Notes: a model not told the origin generated them from the sequence alone. Shown: positions 11,751 through 22,921, counted from the stretch's first letter. The stretch: DNA of 64,000 nucleotides from Sipunculus nudus (GCA_026874595.1 CM049310.1:84979056-85043055), one strand, 5' to 3'. Made by a program: numbers and translations.

Positions 11751-13260
11751 CGTAATGAACAATTAACCTGTGGGAAATTTAAATGGGTAAATTTGACAGA
11801 GAGTTACTTTAAAATCTTAGGCATTGACTTCTCTTATAATTCACAGGTAAAGGAGAAATTTAACTTTAAAAACAAAATTCAGGAATTCGAGAGTATTTTA
11901 AATAAGTGGAAAAGCAGAAATCTGACCTTATATGGAAAAATTATGGTCGTAAACAGCCTTGCTATGTCAAAAATATTATATGTGACCAATTTGCAACCTT
12001 TTCCAAAGTGGTTGGCAAAAGATGTTAAATTTCTAATTAATAAGTTTATACGGTCAGGGCGTAAACCGAAAATTAAATATCGTAGTTTAATAGGTGATTT
12101 CAACAAAGGAGGGCTCAAACTGTCCGACATTGAATGTAAAATTAAATCTCAAAGAGTTATGTGGTTCAAAAACCTTATGAATCGAAAAGACAAAAAAATG
12201 GAAAGTCGTACCACAATATTATTTAAATCAAATAGGAGGATTGCAAACGATTAGTAATAATTTCGATATCTGCCGCATACCAAATAACATCCTTCCATTT
12301 TATAGAGAATGTTTAACATATTGGGCCGAATGTTTTCAGAAAATTCCTGATACCACTGAATATATATTACTGCAACCGTTGTGGAACAACAAATACATTA
12401 AAGTGGCTGGAAAATCAATATTGTATAGAGGTATATCAGAACGAGGCATTAATACTGTTTTAGATATTATTGATGATAAAGGAAAGGTAATTTGCTATTT
12501 AAATAAAGTTCCAAAAGAGAGTTTCCTCAGTTGGTGGTCTTTACTCTCTGCAATACCTCAGAGGTGGTTTGTAATAATAAAGGAATCATATTGTCTGGAA
12601 GACAATGTACTAACGCCTGGACATATGACACTGATGGATGGTAAAACAGTGAATATTAGTAAGATAAATACTAAACTTATATATGCGTTATATAGGGATA
12701 CACTGTTTATGATTCCCACTGCTCAAGATTATTTTCAGAGAAATCAGATAGAAATAGCCTGGAATGAAGCTTATAATGCAATTTATAAAAGTTCTATTAG
12801 TGCTAATAAGCGTATGTTTCAGTACAAGATCTTGAATAATATTCTTGGGGTTAATTATAAATTGTATCAGTGGAAAATTAAAGACAATAATATAGGTTCA
12901 TTATGCTCTGGGTATCCAGAATCCATCCAACATTTATTCGTTGAATGTGATAAGTCTTGCAAGCTTTATTATGATGTCATGTGTTGGCTAAAATCAAAAG
13001 ATATATACCTACCTGATATAGAAAACATGAAAATTATTGGAGGGGTAGAGCCATCATCACACGGATCAAATCTAGTTAATCTCATGTTGTTATTGTATAA
13101 AGAACTAGTATTTAAAGCTCGAGACAACTTGTCAATGTTAAACTTATATGAATATAAAATAATTCTACAACAAACGAGGGATATAGACTACCAAATAGCT
13201 AAAAACAAAGGTAAAATAGCTAAACATAATTTAAAATGGTCGAAACTTGCACAAATTTGA
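11751..13260 (+). pseudogene. LINE ORF2 C-terminal region
   Basis: Thumb and C-terminal region in two frames: TESYFKILGIDFS and KWKSRNLTLYGKIMVVNSL up to a stop at 12254, then a shifted frame from 12241 to the TGA at 13258-13260. FQYKILNNILGVNYKLYQWK is followed by LCSGYPESIQHLFVEC, the usual C-terminal Cys/His motif C-x-x-C-x(n)-E-S-x-x-H-L-F-x-x-C, with one Cys replaced by Gly. The order is as expected for L1/Tx1 elements. Confidence 0.85.
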
Positions 13261-13596
13261 AAATATCTGATGATATACGTCTATGCATAGGTAAATATAT
13301 GCATGTGAACGTAAATATGTATACAAATGGGTGAATATAAAAAGTACATAAACCTGTACATGTGTAGATATGCATATAAATGTATATGGACATGTATTTA
13401 TGCGGATATAATTAAAAATTATACTATAACATGCCAAGACATACATAATATATAGATAATTTCGATACACAAAAATGTGCTGGATGTGAATTGTGCATTA
13501 TGGTACTGTTTTTGTATTGTATGTATATTTGTAGTAGTAATAAAAAAAAAATAATAAAGCATTTGAATAGTTTGGAGAGCAGTTCTGTGGGTACCG

Positions 13597-14417
13597 TTTT
13601 TAAATGCATATGTATGAAAAATAAATACAATCGCTCGTACTGTACATCATTTATTAAATTTTTTCTGAGAGGAAACAAAAGTCAACATATTAGATCAATA
13701 TTTGTTTTTTTTAACTTCAGAGTAATGTAACAATGCAAACGCGTTTTACATCTAAATATGATAAGCATTTGCAGCATAAGCATTTAATGCATGACACAGT
13801 AATTATAATGCAGTGAACATTAGCGCATAATCCAAATATCAAACATATTTTGTGTAAAAAAAATAAACATGTTAACATACAAAAATGTATTCGGAATCAA
13901 TTAACTGTATGCTTTCACAATAATGCATATATTTTTTAATACTGTAAAAATATATTAAACTGAAAGCACGATTATTTGATATAACAATGCATCATGACAA
14001 ATGAAATATAGTATTCAGAAATGAAAGTCATATTCTTTGCATTACACTAAATCTATTAAGATATTACCTGATAAGATATAATTTATAATACGATATATTA
14101 TGTAACTTAGCATGGTTTCTTTTCAGAGCATTATATTTTCCCTCCGGAGTCTGAATTATGAAACAGCTGTAGATTTTCACGTTCATTTCTTTCCCAGCAA
14201 AAATAGGATGAAGAAATATTAGAATACACCAATCTCAAAACAAATAATTCGGTTCAATGAAGACCATTCAACTAAAATTGTATTTGTTTTCTATTCGTGA
14301 TAAATTCATCACATGTTAAATTTTCTTCGTTAACATGAATCACCATATGGTTAACATTTCGAACAGCACTGCAAGGAAAACCCGATTATACTGGTTATGT
14401 TTGATGAAGCTTCTCTA
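13597..14417. repeat. 820-bp duplicated sequence, first copy
   Basis: From GTTTTTAAATGCATATG to GATGAAGCTTCTCTA this sequence recurs at 14836-15658 with only scattered substitutions and small indels (about 98% identical by eye). It starts some 40 bp after the poly-A end of the LINE. No open frame of note, AT-rich. Between the copies (14418-14816) lies 400 bp of unremarkable sequence. Confidence 0.9.
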
Positions 14418-14816
14418 ATGTTATATTCTATAACTCATGTTAGATATGACATTATAATGGATGTTATTCATATTTGCACATTAAAAAAATGCATCCAAAG
14501 ACTTTCGCTAGCATGAATCGCATTAAATAATTAAGAATAAATATAACTGAAATCATTCAGAATACAGAACACTGCACTGCAATAATAAGAGATACTTAAA
14601 TTATATTCCAACCTATTGTCAGGCACAAATACGAAACAAATGTTACCGAAAATATTGCGAGGCATGGTTTCTCAGACTTCAAAGTCAGAGGGCAATTTAT
14701 TGTCTTATTCTATGCTATTCAAGAAATTTCGAATTTCCCATACAAAAATGGTAATATATAGTAACAGAGTAATACGTGTTAATAAATTCATTTCCAAATG
14801 ACCTGTGACTCACAAC

Positions 14817-14835
14817 AGTGTGTTTTCTGTGACTC
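14817..14835. repeat. 19-bp direct repeat, left of the second copy
   Basis: AGTGTGTTTTCTGTGACTC, repeated exactly at 15659-15677. It has the form of a target-site duplication bracketing the 823-bp insert. Confidence 0.85.
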
Positions 14836-15658
14836 GTTTTAAATGCATATGTATGAAAAATAAATACAATCGCTCGTACTGTACATCATTTATTACATTT
14901 TTTTTCTGAGAGGAAACAGAAAAGTCAACATATTAGATCAATATTTGTTTTTTTAACTTCAGAGTAATGTAACAATGCAAACGCGTTTTACATCTAAATA
15001 TGATAAGCATTTGCAGCATAAGCATTTAATGCATGACACAGTAATTATAATGCAGTGAACATGAGCGCATAATCCAAATATCAAACATATTTTGTGTAAA
15101 AAGAATAAACATGTTAACATACAAAAATGTATTCGGAATCAATTAACTGTATGCTTTCACAATAATGCATATATTTTTTAATACTGTAAAAATATATTAA
15201 ACTGAAAGCACGATTATTTGATATAACAATGCATCATGACAAATGAAATATAGTATTCAGAAATGAAAGTCATATTTTTTGCATTACACTAAATCTATTT
15301 AGATATTACCTGATAAGATATATTTTATAATACGATATATAATGTAACTTATCATGGTTTCTTTTCAGAGCATTATATTTTCCCTCCGGAATCTGAATTA
15401 TGAAACAGCTGTAGATTTTCACGTTCATTTCTTTCCCTGCAAAAATAGGATGAAGAAATATTAGAATACACCAATCTCAAAACAAATAATTCGGTTCAAT
15501 GAAGACCATTCAACTAAAATTGTATTTGTTTTCTATTCGTGATAAATTCATCACATGTTAAATTTTCTTCGTAAACATGAATCACCATATGGTTAACATT
15601 TCGAACAGCACTGCAAGGAAAACCCGATTATACTGGTTATGTTTGATGAAGCTTCTCT
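14836..15658. mobile_element. 820-bp duplicated sequence, inserted second copy
   Basis: Near-identical to 13597-14417 and bracketed by a perfect 19-bp direct repeat (14817-14835 and 15659-15677), so it arrived by insertion and not by simple tandem duplication. It shows no terminal inverted repeats, no poly-A tail and no open reading frame. The 19-bp duplication length fits target-primed or staggered-break insertion. The insertion lies immediately 3' of the stop codon of the minus-strand Ig gene. Confidence 0.75.
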
Positions 15659-15677
15659 AGTGTGTTTTCTGTGACTC
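15659..15677. repeat. 19-bp direct repeat, right of the second copy
   Basis: Exact repeat of 14817-14835. Its last two bases overlap the stop codon (15676-15678) of the Ig gene on the minus strand. Confidence 0.85.
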
Positions 15678-15839
15678 AACACATCAGTTTAAACGTTAAT
15701 AATCTTAATACGTACTGTTTTTTACATTGATTCCTTCTTTTCCAATAAAAGTAAAATGACAGTCCAGTTGTTATTAACAGCGAAAAAGTCAGGAGTGTCA
15801 CAACAACTCTAAGTACGGACGACTCATGTGGAACTTCGC
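15676..15839 (-). CDS. Exon 4 of the Ig receptor: transmembrane segment and tail
   Basis: 164 nt starting in phase 1 after a TTTTGAAAG acceptor. It encodes a short stalk (EVPHESS), a hydrophobic helix (VVVTLLTFSLLITTGLSFYF) and the stop-transfer WKRRNQCKK, ending in TGA at 15676-15678. Too short for the usual domain finders, but phase, acceptor and hydrophobicity all agree. Confidence 0.7.
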
Positions 15840-17685
15840 CTTTCAAAAATGTAAAAATGGAAGATATATACCCACATTCTAAAATATGTTAATCGGAAAT
15901 ACGATGCTCATTTATTCTGCGTTCATTTGTTTTTGAAATGCAATGAAGAAAGAAATCGAACAAACCTTGGTATGTAGTTGTCTTTTTGTTTGTTACGGTC
16001 CCTATTTCTATTACCGAATTTGAGCTAGTCGCTGAAAAGAAAGGGTATGTTGATATTGAAAGATTTTATCTATGAAGTTTCTAAAATTTTAAAATTGCCA
16101 CGAAACGTTACCTTGTTTCATATGAACTTTGCTTGTAACAATAATATAACAATACACACCAAAACATACCTACAAGCTTCATCCACATGATCACTAAGCG
16201 TGGTTCTGGTAATCCTACCGCGTCAACTTGACAACAGTACGGACCTGCATCACTTGGGCCCGGGTTTTGTATAATTAAAGAGAGCAACAATGCTTTCTTC
16301 TTGACGTCACATCTGTGGCTTGTTCGGGTACCGAGATCTCCAGCAGCAATGACTTTGTGTACATTCATGTCGTAGGTATAGAAGTGAGCTGAAGGTTCTG
16401 GCGTGAAGCTGTGGAAGCACTTGACCCAGTACAGCGTGACGTTTGAAGGGAACATCCTGATGACCAGAGACATTACCGAGTTAGCGTCTCCCACCGTGAT
16501 ATTTGATCCAGATATTTCTCGTAGAGCCTCTGAAATGTGTTAAATATACCAAAAAGACGTGATGTGATGTGTAGATTGACTATATAAATTAATATTTATA
16601 ATGCATGTGAATTGGTAGGTTTACTCTTGTTACCAATCATCTAATTGATGAAGGTACCGTACAGTAATAACAAGTGGCGCGTTTGGGATTATATCATAGG
16701 AATATCTGGCTTCATAGTATTTATAACTAAGACCTTAACACCGACGCAATATTACTGTATGCCTAATGTTTGGTACTACAGCTTTGGTTCATGAATAATT
16801 TATGGAAATCGTTCATAAGTTTAATACACCTCCGATAATAATAACGTCAGAGTTCAGTGGACAATGACATGTCATACATGAGAGGTGTATATTGCTTGAT
16901 GTGAGAAAACAATATGTTTTACCTAGTTTTGTGAGTCTCATATTTCCCTGTAAAGGACCTCCATCAGCTCTCTGAATTACACAACGGTATTCTCCTTGGT
17001 CTGTGTCTTTGGGGTTTGTTATTAATAAAGTTATAATATACTCATGTTCATTTTCAACTACAACATGTGATGTTCTCTCGCCAAGCTCTCCGGTTCGTTC
17101 TTCTCTGTTTTCTAAATTTTCGATTTCATAAAAGGCCGAACAGGTGTCTAGCGTAGTACAGTGATACCAGGTAAACTTTCTCACATTTTGTGGCAGAGGT
17201 GTTATTTTGAGTGCTATTTCTGTGTCGAGCATCCCGACTTCAAATGAGTTATTTTGCACACTGATGGAGAAGGCTGAAGCTGAAATATAGGAATGTGAAG
17301 ACATAAACTATGTCTCTATGTTTAATATAGTGAAAACCCGCTTTTTTAAACACTAATGAGGATGTGACTTTGTCTCTTCATAATTCTAATATATAACTTG
17401 AATAACATTGTAAACGCGTAACATTGTGAGCGTGGTAGTTAGGGGACTGTATACACGCAATAAGTTTCGTTCAGTGTAAATATGTAGTATACCTAACACC
17501 TATATGTTGTCTTACGGTAATTTTCCTTATTATAAAGTGAAAGATGCCACATACGATGGAGTTTAAGCGTCATCATTTTCTTTAACAGAAACATCATTAA
17601 TCTTACCTTTTTGTAGTAAAACACATGTGCAAAATACCAGACGCATAGATGTCCTGGCCCATACCTCCAACTTTAATCCAGCCAT
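15676..17685 (-). CDS. Two-Ig-domain type I membrane receptor, four exons
   Basis: Gene model complement(join(15676..15839,16170..16529,16923..17279,17607..17685)): 960 nt, 319 residues plus stop. All three introns are phase 1 with GT/AG borders, and the frame closes exactly, which strongly supports the model. Order: signal peptide (residues 1-29, ending K-A-S-A), Ig domain 1 (about 30-145), Ig domain 2 (146-265), stalk, one transmembrane helix (about 274-297) and a short basic tail (WKRRNQCKK...). Potential N-glycosylation sites are at N36, N155 and N175. Both Ig domains keep the C-strand Trp (W64, W180) and the D-x-G-x-Y-x-C motif (C126, C244) but lack the B-strand Cys. Each instead has a Cys three residues after the Trp (C67, C183). 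The tail has no ITIM or other recognised signalling motif. It is probably a cell-surface recognition or adhesion molecule of the immunoglobulin superfamily; ligand and orthologue are unknown. The stop could be bypassed if a weak GTATTA donor near 15709 is used. Confidence 0.8.
16170..16529 (-). CDS. Exon 3 of the Ig receptor: Ig domain 2
   Basis: 360 nt, phase 1-1, acceptor ACACATTTCAG, donor GTAG|GTATGT. It encodes TLYWVKC (C strand) and LIIQNPGPSDAGPYCCQVD (E/F strands); the B-strand Cys is missing in MSLVIR. If the donor is not used, the frame runs on to a stop at 16108, adding a short hydrophobic stretch (MFWCVLLYYCYK), a possible alternative C-terminus. Confidence 0.85.
16923..17279 (-). 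CDS. Exon 2 of the Ig receptor: Ig domain 1
   Basis: 357 nt, phase 1-1, acceptor TATATTTCAG, donor CTAG|GTAAAA. It encodes FTWYHC (C strand), then EYIITLLITNPKDTDQGEYRC (E and F strands). The usual B-strand Cys is replaced in EIALKI. Extra cysteines C67 and C73 could pair with C126. Confidence 0.85.
17607..17685 (-). CDS. Exon 1 of the Ig receptor: signal peptide
   Basis: ATG at 17683-17685. It encodes 26 codons plus one base, with the hydrophobic core MRLVFCTCVLL, then a good donor AAAAAG|GTAAGA. Together with the next exon it reads LLQKASA before FSIS, a proper signal-peptidase site (A-x-A). A second Met at residue 14 could also serve as the start. The 5' UTR and promoter were not located. 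Confidence 0.75.
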
Positions 17686-17863
17686 AACTATATAGATACA
17701 GTTGTATTCGAGGTGGTTTTATCATAAATTTGTTTTGATAACAGTTACACCTGAATATATAATAAATTATGATTATATATGTCTTCTGATAGATTAGAAT
17801 CACTTTGTTTACATAAAATAATAAGCATGTCATGTTACCATGTTATAGGTGCTCCTTTTATTG

Positions 17864-18632
17864 TGTGACACGGGCGTAACTCGTGTTGTTGTTGCACTTT
17901 ATGTTTAATCCGTACTGGTTGAACTCTCGTTGTCATGCTGGCTGGGGGTTTTCACGCCTGGCCGAGGTCACGTGAAGACCCTGGTGTGTGGGGATATACA
18001 CGGCTATGTTCTTCTCGATAACTCCGGAAATGCGTGTTTACTGTGTTGTGTAGGATCCTTAAGACTGTTCGAGAAGTGGAAAATTCACGGCTTGAGGTGT
18101 GAAGGTATATAAAGGGGCTGTGTTTTTAGAACCGGGCAGAGAGCAGAGAAGATTTCCAGCGGACGCAGAAGCGTGTGTCGGTTTGTGGGACCTTATCCGA
18201 CGTGTGCAGCAATTATAGTTTTCTTCAGAGTTTCTCTTGGATTTGATGCATTTGGACTTCAGTTTACTTTCTGGATTGTTACAAGAGCTTTACACTGGAC
18301 TGTCATTCTCCGGGAGTATACATTTAAAGAACGTATCGTTGTGACAGTGTTGGTATCCAGGTACTGTGCACATTATTTTCTGTGTGATTGTATTGATTTG
18401 TTGTTATACCGCTGTTTTACTGTATTATTGTATTGATTTAGTGTATTGTAATGTTAGGGTTGTTTCAAGAAAAAATTTTAGTTATTTGTTAACATAAAAC
18501 AACTGACTTCTTTATTCATTCCCCTAGACTTTTCACGCTGTCTAGTGTTACAGAATCTGATTTTTTTTATCTCCTTTACAGAATTTGTGTTCATCACGCA
18601 TACGTGATTTGTTTATATTAGGTTCCGTAACA
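17864..18632 (+). mobile_element. LTR-like element (solo LTR candidate)
   Basis: Begins TGTGACAC and ends CCGTAACA (the TG...CA ends of LTRs), with a TATATAAAGG box at 18106-18115 followed by GC-richer sequence, as in a U3/R border. Its last 215 bp recur at 45007-45217 at roughly 80-85% identity, so it is interspersed. No 5-bp target duplication was recognised, no primer-binding site or gag/pol follows, and the Ig gene starts just to the left on the other strand. The class assignment is tentative. Confidence 0.45.
18106..18115 (+). promoter_or_regulatory. TATA box of the LTR-like element
   Basis: TATATAAAGG on the plus strand, about 240 bp into the LTR-like sequence. A purine-rich GGGCAGAGAGCAGAGAAG block follows at a distance that fits transcription initiation. 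Confidence 0.4.
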
Positions 18633-18665
18633 AACACCAAATGCAAAAGGAGTCCCAGTTAAGAC

Positions 18666-19515
18666 GTGAGCTAACCACGATATCACTGTGATATCATTAA
18701 ACTACTGTGAACATGGTAACCTCACTGCAGTGAATTCATGTCTGTTACACAACAGTGAGTTCACAGTGATATCAGAGGATGACGTCAAAAAATGTGACAC
18801 CATTGTGAATTCACAACTGTGGGCTCAAAGTGATATCATAGCATGAGTTTATGTCTGTTACACAACAGTGAGCTCACAGTGATATCAGAGGATGACGTCA
18901 AAAATGTGACACCACAGTGAATTCACAACTGTGAGTTCAAAGTGGTATCATGGCATGAGTTCATGTCTGTTACAAAACAGTGAGTTCACAGAGATATCAC
19001 AGGATGACGTCAAAATGTGACACCACAGTGAATTCACAACGGTGAGCTCACAGTGATATCATGGCATGAGTCCATATTTGTTACGTAACAGTGAGTTCAC
19101 AGTGTTATTATAGGATGACGTCAAAAATGTGACACCACAGTGAATTCACAACTGTAAGCTCACAGTGATATCATCGCATGAGTTTATGTCTGTTACACAA
19201 CAGTGAGTTCACAGTGATATCAGAGGATGACTTCAAAAAATGTGACACAACAGTGAAATCACAACGGTGAGTTCAAAGTGATATCATGGCATGAGTTTAT
19301 GTCTGTTACACAACAGTGAGTTCACAGTGATATCACAGGATGATGTCAAAAATGTGACACCACAGTGAATTCACAACGGTGAGCTCACAGTGATATCATG
19401 GCATGAGTTCATGTCTGTTGCACAACGATGAGTTCACAGTGATATCACAAGATGACGTCAAAAATGTGACACCCTGGTGAATTCACAACGGTGAGCTCAC
19501 AGTTATATCATGGCA
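18666..19515. repeat. 112-bp satellite array, about 7.5 units, TGAnnTCA-rich
   Basis: The landmark GATGACGTCA recurs near 18778, 18891, 19003, 19114, 19226, 19339 and 19451, giving a period of 111-113 bp. Each unit carries, in order, TGAATTCA, TGAGCTCA, TGATATCA, a CATGAGTTCATGTCTGTTACACAAC spacer, TGAGTTCA, TGATATCA and TGACGTCA, so most of it is made of 8-bp words TGAnnTCA. Units are about 90% alike. TGACGTCA is the CRE/ATF core known from bZIP proteins; whether anything binds here is unknown. No coding frame. Confidence 0.95.
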
Positions 19516-19787
19516 GATATGTAAGTTGCAGATATGTAAGGGAAAGAATGAAATATATATATAGAGTCAAGAATGATATCAACAGAGAAGCAGGCCGACA
19601 GACAACATACAGAGATTGTGTGTGCATGTCAAGTCAGTGCATGGACAAATTTCATTCGTGCCTGTTCTAGATTTTTATTTTTAATTAAATTATCAATGCT
19701 GGTATGATTTTAATCCCTGCAAAAAAGTCATAAAACTAATCAAATTTGATTTTTTGATTAATATTTCAATTCTCATATATGTTTTTC

Positions 19788-19840
<53 letters not shown>

Positions 19841-20947
19841 TTACTGTAACAAATTTAAGTAATAACCTTTGCACCTTTGCTTTAGGCTTCATATATTTTC
19901 TTGCCCATGATATATGCTGTCTAACACAATGCTCAAACTTAATATTTCTTGATTTACAAGCAAAAAGTATTGATACAGTACTATTTTAACCCCCAAAATG
20001 AACCATGCCCTATAAGTATATTAAAAATTCTTAGATATTACTCTCTCAGTATAAACTTTACAGCTGTTCAAGTAGTAAGGTGAACTAATTTGGTCCATAA
20101 GAATCATGGCCAATCTTTTTCTATTGCAAAGTAGATTTCTTTTATAAATAGTGAAATATGCTGATAAAAAAAAATGAAGATCTGCTGAATTTATTTGATA
20201 GATATGTTAGATGGCATAGAGCGTTGATGGTCTTTGAGATATATTTATATATATATGTATATGTGTGTGTATATATATAAAATCTGGTTACTTTATTTCA
20301 GTACTTAAAATATAAATTTAAACATATAATTCTTTTGCTAAATGTTATTTAAAGAAATTATAAATGTTTCTTGTGAAAATAAAATTATAATTTATACTTG
20401 ATAACAATTTAAAAAAATAGTCACTTTCATACAGAATAAATAGAAACTTGAACATATTTATTTGGTAATTACGGCACAAATCAGTTTGAAAACCTTTCGA
20501 AACATTCCAACAGGCATATTAAGATTTATATTATTTAATTATATTTTTTATTTAATTAGATCGTTTACATATATAACATTTGCTTAAACCTCACAAGACA
20601 TGAGATCTGTAAATCACTTTGTATATTAAACAAACCAAATGGACCACTTGATAGCAACCTCGAGAACATGACCCCATCGGATACACTGATAAGTCGTAAA
20701 AATTATGGCATTGTAAAATGATGGGTTTTGTCTGCAGGTATGTGTGTAAGTTTTGTTCACCGGGGTTACAGTGTGATCACGGACGACACTGCAGTCGAAA
20801 GTTTTCTTCGATCATACAGATGAATGCCCCCCAGATGTAGTCCCAATTTTACAAGATGTCTATAAAAGTAACCTATCTCGATTGTATAGGGTTAATTGCC
20901 CAGATTCAAAATGATCACATATTCCGCTTGCTAGCTATCTCAACAAA
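19516..20947. other. AT-rich stretch without a gene
   Basis: Contains a TA microsatellite at 19790-19837 and a shorter one near 20250-20280. No open frame of note and no recognised repeat family. Confidence 0.6.
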
Positions 20948-21407
20948 CAGACAAATCTCATGGGAATCGAGTGGAAAGCCTTTTAAATGTTAACAATTGT
21001 TATGGAGCCGAATATTTATATTATTATGTCATTATATTAACTCCCAATATTAATATAACAAAAGCGGATCCGGGGGGGGGGGGGGGGGGAGGGGCTTTTT
21101 GGGCTGAAGCTCCCCCCCCCCGGTGGAAACACATATGATTTTTTATCAGATAATATTTTCTTTGCATTATTTTCAGATGTCGTCTATCAGACAAATCTCA
21201 TGGGAATCGAGTGGAAAGCCTTTTAAATGTTAACAATTGTTATGGAGCCGAATATTTATATTATTATGTCATTATATTAACTCCCATATTAATATAACAA
21301 TGGCGGATCCGGGGGGGGGGGGCTTTTGGGGCTGAAGCTCCCCCCCGGTGGAAACACATGATTTTTTATCAGATAATATTTTCTTTGCATTATTTTCAGA
21401 TGTCGTC
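20948..21407. repeat. Tandem duplication of about 240 bp with G tracts
   Basis: 20948-21187 and 21188-21407 are almost identical direct copies, both starting CAGACAAATCTCATGGGAATC. They differ mainly in the length of the G tract after GCGGATCC and of the matching C tract. The GCGGATCCGGG start resembles one end of the MITE at 32427-32630. Confidence 0.9.
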
Positions 21408-21704
21408 AAACAAATATCACCCTTTCAATATTTTAATATTAGTTTATTATCAAATTATTGTCTAAAAATTGTTTTATACTTAGTTGTTACTGAGTCACTG
21501 ACACAATGTTCCATGTAATTTAAAATATAGAATCAGAACATATAAAACATTATACACTTAATGAACCCAAATATGGCCGTAAATGATCCTGTTGTAAGAT
21601 CTGTCTTAGTCAAACCGGGCTTAGATGACCAATTAAAAAAAACGACCACTTTATCAAGGTCCCATTAGTGGTCGTTATTATATTATATGAGATGTTATTA
21701 TATA

Positions 21705-21720
21705 TATTTCTATATATATA

Positions 21721-21778
<58 letters not shown>
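21705..21778. repeat. TA microsatellite
   Basis: Long interrupted (TA)n tract. The minus-strand frame across it is low-complexity translation. Confidence 0.95.
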
Positions 21779-21785
<7 letters not shown>

Positions 21786-22883
21786 GACTAATTTATCTTT
21801 TAATTCCACCCCGACCCGTGCCCACATCCGTGTTAGAACTGTTAAAAATATCAAACAACTTCTCGTTTTTTCCAGAATAATAAAAAGGTGAATTCTACCG
21901 AAGATGGAAAGAGAGTCCAATGTTAAAAACAAATTTGGCAAGTGTTACCCAAATTTAGCTCTAAGGTATTATTAATAAAGTTGGTTGCAAGGATTCCTTG
22001 TCAACGGAGCAACACTGGGAACAGCTACCTGAGGTACCGCTCCAATCACACCTGAGGAAGGGGACCGAGAACCTGCACAAAGCTAGTCTTAAAAAGGTGT
22101 ACTATTTGTATAAGCAATTCAAAACATACGAGGTTACTCAGTAGGTTAAATTAATATTTACAATCACAGAAAGGTAGCTATGAACACTGACGTCATTTGA
22201 TAACCAAATGTAAAATGAATAGACTTAGCCAACAGTGGTATGGTTATTAATTGGGCGGGTCTCATATATCTGAGTTTACTTAAACTCCCACGGTCTCCTC
22301 GTGCCTGGCTCAAAGGAGTTTGACCTTACACGGTTCAACGCTCTAACTGACAGCAGCGTGGTGGATCTATTGCGTGATTAAAAAAGTTGTTGAATTCTTG
22401 TTATGTAGCTCTCATGCAAAAACCTAACACAAATAGAAACAAAACAGTGTATATATGGACCAATGTACCGAATATTTATCTTAGCGCCAGGTACAGTCTT
22501 TTGTATCTGACGTAACTGAATATGTTGGGGAGTTCCAACAGACGTTCAAAGACAAAATGTGCGACGTTATCCTCGGGATAAAAAACAAATTCCAATAGGC
22601 TGTCATTGGTCCAAGCTCATCACTTAAACTGAAGAATGACCCGTTATATGAACAGGTTTATTTTTTTATTATTACTTATTGATTTTACCAAATTTTTGTG
22701 AATACATAGATCTTTATTATTAAAGTCGCTTAAATATTACAAATAAAGACACATTAAACAGATCACAATGTTCCATGTAATTTAAAATATAAACTCTGAA
22801 TATGTAACACATAATACACACAACGAAGGCATAAAATTAATGAATAAATTATATGTATGTGGATATGTGCGTAGTGTATGTGC

Positions 22884-22921
<38 letters not shown>

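Larger units (their letters stand above)
9184..13556 (+). mobile_element. Dead Tx1/L1-clade LINE retrotransposon
   Basis: Plus-strand non-LTR retrotransposon of about 4.4 kb. In order: an ORF1-like coiled-coil remnant (9184-9486), a 5'-deleted apurinic endonuclease (9841-10254), reverse transcriptase (10262-11750) and a C-terminal region with a Cys/His motif (about 11793-13260). A 3' UTR follows and ends in TAATAAAAAAAAAATAATAAA near 13556. The RFNNSLL and EQGEKSNKYF strings and the LKSWRPISLINVD block are typical of the L1/Tx1 lineage. It is inactive: three frame breaks, one in-frame stop and a substituted catalytic residue. It lies in the stretch between the Ig gene and the Ig exons further along the minus strand, in the opposite orientation. 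No clear target duplication was found. Confidence 0.9.

Noticed and set aside
18173-18436. 87-codon plus-strand open frame
   Set aside because: It lies inside the LTR-like repeat downstream of its TATA box. No recognised domain, and not present in the second fragment.
18666-19515. CRISPR-like array
   Set aside because: The period is regular, but the spacers are as conserved as the repeats, and the context is an animal genome. It is a satellite.
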